From: Stramenopiles sp. TOSAG23-2
Lineage: Eukaryota; Sar
Assembly: GCA_900128395.1 (NCBI GenBank)
Contig: LT649329.1
Span: 1 to 37,298, forward strand
Direction of reading: 5' to 3'
Length of the DNA stretch: 37,298 nt
Below the pieces are notes generated by a model. The model searched no databases and was not told the DNA's origin. It saw only the letters and a list, made by a program, of their open reading frames with translations. The position numbers were made by a program, and so were the translations under genes. This document shows positions 19,323 to 27,620 of this stretch, one piece after another (positions within the stretch are counted from its first letter, which is position 1; the number at the start of each line of letters is the position of its first letter).

Positions 19323-19420
19323 ATAACTTATTATATAATTACATTTAAGGTAATGTTATCGGTGCACAGATATTGTGCACCGTTTCTACATTTTGCAAAA
19401 TTTTGAAGTACCAGATATAT
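19323..19420 (-). repeat. 98-bp element, subtype 2, copy 1 (inverted)
   Basis: On the minus strand this reads tatctggtacttcaaaatt, then the same 9-bp stem hairpin (19360-19382), then tatatagg or a near match, so it is a diverged inverted relative of the pair at 18564-18759. Confidence 0.88.
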
Positions 19421-19518
19421 ATAACCTATTATATAATTACATTTAAGGTAATGTTATCGGTGCACAGATATTGTGCACCGTTTCTACATTTTGCAAAATT
19501 TTGAAGTACCAGATATAT
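19421..19518 (-). repeat. 98-bp element, subtype 2, copy 2 (inverted)
   Basis: Tandem copy of the preceding unit, again with a 98-base period; hairpin at 19458-19480. It differs from its partner by about one base near its left end (ataacc against ataact). Confidence 0.88.
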
Positions 19519-19539
19519 TATATGATAATATGTATATGC

Positions 19540-19640
19540 ATATCATACGAGTATGCATACACATATGTTATCATTAATATGATACTCGTATGATATGATA
19601 TGATATATACTTCGTATATATGATACTCGTATGATTACGA
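19540..19640. repeat. AT-rich inverted repeats
   Basis: The 15-mer atatcatacgagtat at 19540-19554 is exactly inverted at 19582-19596, and gatactcgtatgat recurs at about 19622. Short palindromes (gcatac/gtatgc) are embedded. The DNA could extrude a cruciform; function unknown. Confidence 0.75.
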
Positions 19641-19826
19641 TGACTTCGTACCTTATTTTTTTTTATCTATATATATATATATATTTTTTTATACGAGAAA
19701 TACGAGTTCGTAAAAATATCTCAAAAGTTTTTTAAATACTATACGGCACACTCACTATGATAAAAGTGTAATATTATGATCACATTTATTAATCATTATA
19801 TGTCTTCTCTATATATCTCTCCATTT

Positions 19827-22025
19827 TCAAACGTCCAAATTATCTAAATTAATTTCATCTAATTCACTCATCGATTTGTCATGAGCATCATTACCTAATT
19901 TGTTGAGAACTTCATTTAAGAAGGTTTTCTGTGTAGTTATATGCGTGGAACCTATTATTACTTCACGTTTTGTTTCCTTCATAACTTTATGAAGACACCG
20001 CATTTCAGAATATGTCATACCACCAATTACAAAAACAATAACACGAGGACCTTTGAATTCGAGATCTAAACTTTCTTTTCGTTCTTTTGCTTTTCTTCCA
20101 TTCGTTTTACTATCGCCATCTTTACCGTGCATATTTAAATTCAATTTGTGCTTCCGTACGGACTTGACACCTTTTTTATGATGACTTGTGCTAGGAGTTG
20201 AATTTTTCCCACCTTTGAAAAAACTTGACATGAGTCCAGAGGATTTAGACTCTGAATTTGCATTTGGATCTTCCAGGTAACCAGGTGGTGGTGGGACGAC
20301 GAAAGAGAATTCATCTTCTGATAATTTATATTCAATATGATCTTTGACAACTTGATATATTTTAGGCTCTATTGTACGTACTACAAATGCATCTTTACCT
20401 GCCTTCATCAGGTCCAAGCGTTCTTTTATCTGGTCCTGATTTCGTTTAAGTTCTATTTTATCACGTATTGCAGGCTTTCCTTCTCTTCTAACTCGAACAC
20501 CAAGGTTACTAAAATTAACTAAATCGCTTACGTTCATTAAAGGCGGTTCGCATATTGTTTGCAATGCTTCTAGCTCTGTTAGCGACAAACCGTCGCTTTT
20601 TATCATGTATAGCGCTATCAGTCGTAATTTTTCTTTCATGGTAACTTCCACATCTCCTAATAGTGTTTTCAAAGTTTTCCATAACGCTGCATGTGAAACT
20701 GTTGCATATGATGTATCAGTTTCCTTCACACCAGTTGCTATTTCGGCTTCTAAATTACAAATTGGTATAAGGCGTTCAAACTCATTTAATAATCGTTGCA
20801 ATGCAGTTTGATTCGCATTGAGCGATATTTTCATTGCATTCAGTTTGTCTTGCTTCTTTGTCTGTTCTATCTGTCGTTTAAATTTCTCTGCTGAAGTTAA
20901 ACCTTCCGTGCTTACTTCCCCAAGGTATCTTTCTTGCAATTCTGTAAAATTATTCACTTGTCCAAATATATCATGGCGAATATCCATCCACACCTCATCG
21001 TCTTGATTATTTAATTTGTAATCAACCCTTTTTTTATCACCATTCATATATGAAAATGTTCCATCATTTGTTATTTCCAACGTATCCCAGTACACTGCTT
21101 GTACGGTCACTTCATGCATAAGAGGCGCAGCAAGATCTTCTCGACGATCTACAATGATCAAAGTTGATCGTTGCACGTCATCCCCACCATCCATACCATG
21201 GTACCAAAAATCATGGCATTCGCTTAAATGTTGATTCAAACGTTTTTGAACACTTTCCGCAATTGCTCGACTTTGACTATTATCATTGCGGTACCTAATT
21301 AATGGATATTCATGTAGCGACAAACACAAGGATAACAAGCGATTTACCATCAAATATTGGGATTCTGCCCGTTGGCGTTGATTCATGCCTTTTGAGTGCA
21401 AATCAACAAGCGTAGTTGGCATGTTAAGATGAAATACCTTTGGTTCAAATGGTATAGCATCTAAGTTAGCGTCTTCAACAGTTAGCAAGTGGTTCAACAA
21501 TCGTGGTGCTTTTCCCAATTCTTCAATTAAAGAGGTAGGTGCATGTGATGTGAAAAATATATGCACGCCATAATACATATTTCGCTTATTGTCATCTCCC
21601 GGAAAATCTTCCATAATTTTTTTCACGTTTTCAAGGGTAGGTGCGACAAAATAAATAGCTTCCATCAAAGGACTTGGTTCCCTTCTTCTTGCTAAACTTG
21701 TAACAATAGCAACGTTGCCATTTGGAAACAATAAATCAGATGTTTTTGCTATAGATCCAACAACTTTAGCACCATGTGCATCCAACACAAGCGTTAAACA
21801 TTCCCCATCGGGACAACATGGATTAATAATTTCCTTAATAAACCTATCTTTAAATGTGCTTCGCAAAATACCACTTTCCTCTCTTGTTTTTTTCCATGCT
21901 TTGGCTTTTGCAACTAGAGCAGCTCTTTCTTCACCACGCATTTGAACATCAGGAAAATATTCTTCAAAATCGCTTTCCATTTCTACTGATGGTACCATTC
22001 CACCACCTCCACATTGGTTCCCCAT
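19827..22025 (-). CDS. Sec1/Munc18 (SM) family protein, syntaxin-binding regulator of membrane fusion
   Basis: A 732-residue protein, ATG 22025. SM proteins clasp syntaxin-type SNAREs and template SNARE assembly. Signatures include TLVLDAHGAKVVGSI and IYFVAPT near the N-terminus, the DRREDLAAPLMHEVTVQA block (about 290-310), and the C-terminal VIGGMTYSEMRC with IIGSTHITT block. These fit the Sec1/Munc18 (exocytic) branch better than Vps33 or Vps45, though the branch was not tested. Length exceeds the usual ~600 because of an N-terminal extension and a basic Ser/Lys/Gly linker (about 585-655). The N-terminus MGNQCGGGG fits N-myristoylation with a neighbouring palmitoylatable Cys5, which is unusual for an SM protein. 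Met10 is an alternative start. Confidence 0.93.
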   Translation of the reverse strand: MGNQCGGGGMVPSVEMESDFEEYFPDVQMRGEERAALVAKAKAWKKTREESGILRSTFKDRFIKEIINPCCPDGECLTLVLDAHGAKVVGSIAKTSDLLFPNGNVAIVTSLARRREPSPLMEAIYFVAPTLENVKKIMEDFPGDDNKRNMYYGVHIFFTSHAPTSLIEELGKAPRLLNHLLTVEDANLDAIPFEPKVFHLNMPTTLVDLHSKGMNQRQRAESQYLMVNRLLSLCLSLHEYPLIRYRNDNSQSRAIAESVQKRLNQHLSECHDFWYHGMDGGDDVQRSTLIIVDRREDLAAPLMHEVTVQAVYWDTLEITNDGTFSYMNGDKKRVDYKLNNQDDEVWMDIRHDIFGQVNNFTELQERYLGEVSTEGLTSAEKFKRQIEQTKKQDKLNAMKISLNANQTALQRLLNEFERLIPICNLEAEIATGVKETDTSYATVSHAALWKTLKTLLGDVEVTMKEKLRLIALYMIKSDGLSLTELEALQTICEPPLMNVSDLVNFSNLGVRVRREGKPAIRDKIELKRNQDQIKERLDLMKAGKDAFVVRTIEPKIYQVVKDHIEYKLSEDEFSFVVPPPPGYLEDPNANSESKSSGLMSSFFKGGKNSTPSTSHHKKGVKSVRKHKLNLNMHGKDGDSKTNGRKAKERKESLDLEFKGPRVIVFVIGGMTYSEMRCLHKVMKETKREVIIGSTHITTQKTFLNEVLNKLGNDAHDKSMSELDEINLDNLDV

Positions 22026-23105
22026 ATTGTTTTTTCTTTTTATATATAATAAAATATATAAATAATGTGTATAAATATATATTATATTGTATATATTTCA
22101 AGTATTAAGAATTGATTACCACCTTGTATATATATATATATAATTATATATTATATATATAATTTTAAATAATAATTCATCATCAATATTATTTATGATT
22201 GCCAGATTGTTGTTGTTGCCAGAGTGCTGGAGTGCCAGATTGCCAGATGATTGCTGTGGACGACTTAGACTAGACACTTAGACTGTGGATTGTGGGATTA
22301 TTGCTGGATTGCCAGTATTGCTGGATTGGCATTTTGTTATGCCGTGGTTGCGCTCCGTGGGTGGGACACTGCGTACTTATGATATACTAAAGAATAGCTA
22401 ATATATCTATCAAATATATGAATATCTTGTATGTATGTATGTAGTAATACCATAATGGTCATGATGTATGTACCTTGTAAATAGATAATAATATCACAAT
22501 GCTAGCACTGAATACGAGATCCACTCACTATCCAGGCTGCTTTTCATCCCACAACAGCACACCAGCACACTGGCACACCAGCACACTACTTCTACAGTAT
22601 GACACTGGCACATCAGCCAGGACAGCCAGACAGCCGCCTCTCCTTTGTTGACACGAATTAGGTGGTCCAATCAAAATGTGATGAATGATTGATACTCTTC
22701 TTCTTGGACTTATAGTTGTTAGTACTGGAAGAACGATTTCAAAAAAAAAAATAATATATATTTAACAAAGATGTGAAGATATATGTGACATATCAAATTC
22801 TACATATTATCCTTCTTTATGTATTGTGACATCAATTTGATTTTGTTTTTTTTTTTTCCATTTAGAATTCTTATTAGTATATTATAAAGCTTCACACCTT
22901 CGTTTGTTTTGTTGTATTGTTGGTGGTATATTTTTATTATAATATATTTAATCTCTTTTAAAAAAAAAAAAAAAAAAAAGGGGTTTCATCAAAAAAAAAA
23001 AACTTAAAANNNNNNNNNNNNNNNNNNNNNNNNNNNNNTTTAAAAAAAAAAAAAAAAAAAAAGTGTGTCTATCAAAATAAAAAAAATAAAAAATAATTTA
23101 GTAGT
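22026..23105. other. Divergent promoter region with degenerate minisatellites and an assembly gap
   Basis: 1080 bp between the divergent SM and glycosyltransferase genes. 22026-22190 is TA-rich. 22195-22345 is a GC-richer degenerate repeat of ttgccag/gctggatt words. 22540-22640 is a second cluster built from ccagcacac/ctggcaca, roughly the inverted version of the first. 22860-23100 is dominated by poly-A/poly-T tracts around an N-run. No gene is seen. Confidence 0.6.
23010..23038. other. Assembly gap (29 N)
   Basis: A run of undetermined bases flanked on both sides by long poly-A tracts followed by similar words (gggtttcatcaaaa and gtgtgtctatcaaaa). The true length is unknown. It lies 67 bases upstream of the glycosyltransferase ATG. 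Confidence 0.99.
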
Positions 23106-26100
23106 ATGAAATTATTATTTTTTAGTTCATCCATCACTATCTGTTGCTACTTTTTGCTTTTTCTCTCTTCAGCGATTAATTTGATATGTTTTGCTAATTC
23201 ACAACCAGTGCAAACCAATTATGCTCCAGAAGCGACACCATTTAATAAAGAAGTTTGTAGTTATGAAGATTATCAACGCGCAGTTGAATTGTTTAATATT
23301 GGTAATAATTACCATATGGATAACGATGTAAAAAATGCTGAAATATATTATAACAAATCATTAAATTTTTTCCCATTATTTGGTGAAGCATATTTGAACC
23401 TAGGCAATATTTATAGAGGCGAGAGGTCATTATGGGCATATAAAAAAGCTGCAGAAGTTATTGGACCAAATAGCTTATGCCCAAACAGACCTTTGTATGC
23501 GAATGCAATGTCGAATATTGGTCACCATTTGGTTGAAGGACAAGGAAAAACAAAAGGATTAGATTATGAAAATATTCAACAAGCTATTGAATATTATAAA
23601 GAAGCATTGCGTTGGGTACCAGAGCATCATGCCACTTGGTATAATTTAGGAATAGCATTTGAAAAGCAAGGATTCAGGCAAGAAGCATTCAATGCATACA
23701 ATGAAGTGTTAAAGTATGTTCCTGAACATACCGGTGCAAATTTAAATATTGGAAATTTATTAATGTATGGCGGATATCATAATGCGTCCTTAAAATTTCA
23801 TGAAAGGGTATTGCAAAGCCCAACTGTTAATACTTGGTATAAAGTAGCGACGTTAAACAATATGGCAGAGACGTACAGATTTTTGAATGACGTTGAATCT
23901 TCATTGAAAACAAATAAAAGGGCGTTAGAATTAGAACCAGGCAATACGCATACAATCTTTAGTATTTACAAAACGAAACGTACGTTGATTGATTGGGAAG
24001 GTATAGAAGATGAAATTGATTTTATGATTCATCTAACTAGAACACAGTTAAAAAATGGGCCAAATTGCACGATGTTGCCATATGATTACACGTTAATGCC
24101 AGTGCATAAAAGAGATTTATTAGACGTTGCAGCTGCAAACACATATATATATGATGGCTTAGTACATCCACCAAGGGATCCTAGTAAGGACCATTTGGTT
24201 GGAATTAAATTTCAACAACAACAACAACCGAAACGACATAAATTAATTGTAGGTTACACTGGATACGACTTTAATAATCATCCAATGGGACATTTGACAT
24301 GCGGTGTGTTAGAAATGCATGATCGTAGTATTTTTGGCGTCTCTTGTTACCCATATGGTTCCGATGATTTGTCAGAACAACGAAGACGGATTGTCAAAGC
24401 GTGTGACCATTTCGAAAATGTAACAATGATAGCCGATTTTAAAATTGCATCGTTAATGTCTGGACAGGGCGTTCATATAGCAATCGATTTAATGGCCCAT
24501 ACACGTGGTACGAGATTAGGTGTAGCAGCATATCACCCGGGTGCCATATTGGTGAATTATCTGGGATATCCAGGCACGATAGGCACAAAACGATATGCTG
24601 AATATATCATTGTTGATCGTCATATAGTTGTTCCTGAAACTGCAACTGATGAAGTAAGTGAAAAGCCTGTCTATTTACCACATCATTATCAAGCAAATGA
24701 TTTTCCCCTGTTCACAGATTATTGTGATGGTGTTTCGACTAGATTGGTCACCCCAGAGTTTGAACGAATAAATGATGAAGCAGTTAATATGTATTGTCCT
24801 GGTGGATCTAAATATTCAGAAAAACGTGCTGTAGAAGGATTACCAACTAGTGACGATGCAGTTGTAATGTGCAATTTTAATACTATCGATAAGTTGGAAC
24901 AACAAATTTATTCTATATGGATGTCTATATTATCGCGTGTGCCAAATAGCGTCTTGTGGTTATTAGCACCTCAAGGAAAAACTGGAGATACAGTTCGTAG
25001 AAATTTTTATCGCGAAGCACAACAGCTTGGAATTGATAAGGAAAGGCTTATTATTGCTCGACGCGTTCCTAAATTCGATCATTTAGATCGATATAGATAT
25101 TGTGATGTGTTTCTTGATACTTTTCTATATAACGCCCATAGCACAGCATCTGACGCTTTATGGGCGTTTGTTCCATTAGTAACCTTTGAAGGAGAAGCAT
25201 TTCAAAGTCGTGTAGCTGCTGATTTGTTGTATAGTATCGGTTTAGATGAATTAGTCGCGCATTCGAGACGATCATTTGAAGATATTGCTGTCAAAGTGGG
25301 CAAAAGCAAATCCTTGCGTAGATCCATTCGCAACAAGCTGGCTGCAAATGCTCTAACGTATCCATTATTTGATACAAGACGAATAACTATTAATTTGGAA
25401 CGTTCCTATGAGATTATGTGGGAAGTAAAAGAAACCTTTAAGTTGAAGGCACAAAATATAGTTGTTGCGCCTAATGATCCAATGATTGCAAATACTAAAT
25501 TGATAAATACGCGTTTTGAAAAGGAAGTGGAGAAAGCTATGACGCTTCAAGCATCTGGAAATTTAACGTCTGCTGGAAATATTTATCGTAGATTATTACA
25601 CGTTGATCCCTTCAATACCAATGTTTGGCATTTACTTGGTATATTAAGACATTCGCAAGGATTTAGCGAAACTGGTAAAAGTTTTATTACACATGCAATT
25701 TATTTACAAGAACAGAACGGTCAACAATTTGTAAGCTTATTTCACCACAATTTAGTTGAAGTATGTCGCAGCGTTGGTGATATCGAATGTGCATTACGTA
25801 GCTTAGTGCTAACATGGGATAACCAAGATGTAAATTTGGATAATACTAAAACTGTATTGCACGATCTTGTGCAACTAGGAGAGCATGATGCAGTTATTAG
25901 CTTTTATAAAGCGTATGGTCACCACTTGTTATTGCCAGAACGTGTTGCAACTGACAGCCATAATACAGTCAGTGAAATATTGACTCTTTTTTCCATTGGT
26001 TATGCTGCAAAACACCAAGCAGATGGTATTTCAGGAAATGGTGGCGGTGTACCGCAAATATGTTTTGAATTATTGTCGTATGCTTTGCGCATGGATCCAA

Positions 26101-27503
26101 ATTATCCACGACCATGGCAAAAGCTTGCCATCATGTACGATTCTAAAGAGGAATTTAGGACTGCATTTCGTATTTATACAAACATGATGATGTTGCAAAA
26201 TAGGATATACATGCAGCAAGTAAATATGGACCCAGCTTTGATTTATATGAAGCAAATGAAACATCAAGTTCAGCTTGCTAGACAATCTGCAAATCAGAAT
26301 GGGAAGAAAATTGTTGTAATTTATTGTAATGAATATGAACAAACTTGGTGGCCAAATTGGGGCCCAAATTCAATGGATACTGGTGGTGTTGGTGGATCAG
26401 AAGAAGCCGTGATTTTCTTATCGAAGGAATTGCATCAAATATATGGCTATCATGTCGAAGTATACGGAGAAGCATTGCCAAAGGATTGGGGAGAACATGA
26501 AAAAACTGGAGTATGGTGGTTACCACATCAAATATACGATGCAACGAATCCGGAAATAAAACCTGATATCTTCGTTGCATGGAGATATCATATTTCTACT
26601 GTATTAGGTGATATAGCAAAACAACGATATTTATGGTTGCAAGATGTATCCCCTCGATACAAAATCGGCTATACAAATGAATATGTAGACACTCTATCTG
26701 GAATTTTCCCTTTAAGTCATTTTCATGGTAGACTTGGACTGTCCGATTATGCGGTCAAAACAAAATCTCACGTAACACCCAACGCATTAGACCCAAAATA
26801 TTTCTACAACGGCCCAAATCATAACCACAATTTTATTTATGCAAGTGCACCTAATCGTGGCTTAGAAATTGTGTTGCGCGCATGGCCTTACATAAAAGCG
26901 GCTCTGCCAAATGCAAAGTTGGAAGTTTACTATGGGTTTTCCAAATCATTCATGAAGTTTGGAAAAAATACTATTCCACAGTTTGATTTATGGTATGCGG
27001 AAATGTTGAAATTGTTGAAGCATGATGGCATAACTTATGTTGGTATGGCAGATCATCACAAATTAGCACAAGGGTATGTCAACGCCGGGTTTTATCTTTA
27101 TCCAACTCACTACCCAGAAACTGGATGTGTAGCATTAATGAAAGCACAAGCATTAGGAGCTATACCTATTACAAGTAGACATTATGATTCAACTTTGCCG
27201 GAGTTAGTAGGGGAATTTGATTTAGGTCCACCAATGACTGAGCGACGCAAAAAAATGAGAATTCATGAAGACCCTACATGGATCGATGATTGGGTTAATT
27301 CTGTAATCAATACGGGGAAGATGGATCCAAATAAGATAAAATTGCATCGTGAAAAAATGATGAAACATGCACGGCATACATTTTTATGGAGTACAGTAGC
27401 TGGTTTGTGGCATCAAAACTTTGTGAAAGGTGGTGTTAATGGTGGGGCAAAAAAGTCATTTGCTGAAACATTCCCTGCTATTACTTCTATTACAATGTCG
27501 TAG
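23106..27503 (+). CDS. Secretory-pathway double glycosyltransferase: TPR + GT41 (OGT/SPY-type) fused to a GT4-like domain
   Basis: A 1465-residue protein from ATG 23106. Residues 1-32 are a hydrophobic signal peptide or anchor. TPR repeats span ~50-290 (for example WYNLGIAFEKQGFRQEA). The GT41 domain (about 375-760) keeps hallmark residues: YDFNNHPMGHL with H392, LGYPGTIGTKRYAEYIIVD, CNFNTIDK with K596 (equivalent to the UDP-binding Lys of OGT), RVPNSVLWLL, and NAHSTASDALW with H678, T680 and D683. A second TPR-like region (~795-1020) leads to a GT-B glycosyltransferase (1065-1450): VGGSEEAV (1095-1102), ASAPNRGLE and PETGCVALMKAQALGAIPIT. In that last motif E1338 is kept, but the second Glu of the usual E-x7-E is K1346. 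GT41 enzymes transfer GlcNAc or fucose to Ser/Thr and are normally nucleocytoplasmic, so the signal peptide and fusion are unusual. Donor and acceptor are unknown. Confidence 0.9.
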   Translation: MKLLFFSSSITICCYFLLFLSSAINLICFANSQPVQTNYAPEATPFNKEVCSYEDYQRAVELFNIGNNYHMDNDVKNAEIYYNKSLNFFPLFGEAYLNLGNIYRGERSLWAYKKAAEVIGPNSLCPNRPLYANAMSNIGHHLVEGQGKTKGLDYENIQQAIEYYKEALRWVPEHHATWYNLGIAFEKQGFRQEAFNAYNEVLKYVPEHTGANLNIGNLLMYGGYHNASLKFHERVLQSPTVNTWYKVATLNNMAETYRFLNDVESSLKTNKRALELEPGNTHTIFSIYKTKRTLIDWEGIEDEIDFMIHLTRTQLKNGPNCTMLPYDYTLMPVHKRDLLDVAAANTYIYDGLVHPPRDPSKDHLVGIKFQQQQQPKRHKLIVGYTGYDFNNHPMGHLTCGVLEMHDRSIFGVSCYPYGSDDLSEQRRRIVKACDHFENVTMIADFKIASLMSGQGVHIAIDLMAHTRGTRLGVAAYHPGAILVNYLGYPGTIGTKRYAEYIIVDRHIVVPETATDEVSEKPVYLPHHYQANDFPLFTDYCDGVSTRLVTPEFERINDEAVNMYCPGGSKYSEKRAVEGLPTSDDAVVMCNFNTIDKLEQQIYSIWMSILSRVPNSVLWLLAPQGKTGDTVRRNFYREAQQLGIDKERLIIARRVPKFDHLDRYRYCDVFLDTFLYNAHSTASDALWAFVPLVTFEGEAFQSRVAADLLYSIGLDELVAHSRRSFEDIAVKVGKSKSLRRSIRNKLAANALTYPLFDTRRITINLERSYEIMWEVKETFKLKAQNIVVAPNDPMIANTKLINTRFEKEVEKAMTLQASGNLTSAGNIYRRLLHVDPFNTNVWHLLGILRHSQGFSETGKSFITHAIYLQEQNGQQFVSLFHHNLVEVCRSVGDIECALRSLVLTWDNQDVNLDNTKTVLHDLVQLGEHDAVISFYKAYGHHLLLPERVATDSHNTVSEILTLFSIGYAAKHQADGISGNGGGVPQICFELLSYALRMDPNYPRPWQKLAIMYDSKEEFRTAFRIYTNMMMLQNRIYMQQVNMDPALIYMKQMKHQVQLARQSANQNGKKIVVIYCNEYEQTWWPNWGPNSMDTGGVGGSEEAVIFLSKELHQIYGYHVEVYGEALPKDWGEHEKTGVWWLPHQIYDATNPEIKPDIFVAWRYHISTVLGDIAKQRYLWLQDVSPRYKIGYTNEYVDTLSGIFPLSHFHGRLGLSDYAVKTKSHVTPNALDPKYFYNGPNHNHNFIYASAPNRGLEIVLRAWPYIKAALPNAKLEVYYGFSKSFMKFGKNTIPQFDLWYAEMLKLLKHDGITYVGMADHHKLAQGYVNAGFYLYPTHYPETGCVALMKAQALGAIPITSRHYDSTLPELVGEFDLGPPMTERRKKMRIHEDPTWIDDWVNSVINTGKMDPNKIKLHREKMMKHARHTFLWSTVAGLWHQNFVKGGVNGGAKKSFAETFPAITSITMS

Positions 27504-27620
27504 AAAATGTTTTCTGTGGAGTTATGAATTGAAAAAAAAAAAATATTAAATGAGATAGAGAGAGGAATAACCAATATTTATATAAAAAATATACGAGTCG
27601 TAAATTCAATAAAAAAAAAT
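27504..27620. other. Short convergent 3' spacer
   Basis: 117 bp between the stops of the convergent double glycosyltransferase and NRPS-like genes, A-rich, presumably holding both polyadenylation regions. Confidence 0.5.

Larger units (their letters stand above)
18240..19826. other. 1.6-kb gene-free repeat region
   Basis: It lies between the ProRS stop and the 3' end of the SM-protein gene. Contents in order: a GC-richer patch (18361-18490), a forward tandem pair of 98-bp elements (18564-18759), AT-rich DNA, a variant hairpin (19255-19275), an inverted tandem pair of related 98-bp elements (19323-19518), and AT palindromes (19540-19640). The apparent plus-strand frame at 18349-18747 is an accident of the repeats. 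No tRNA or transposase is seen. Confidence 0.7.
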
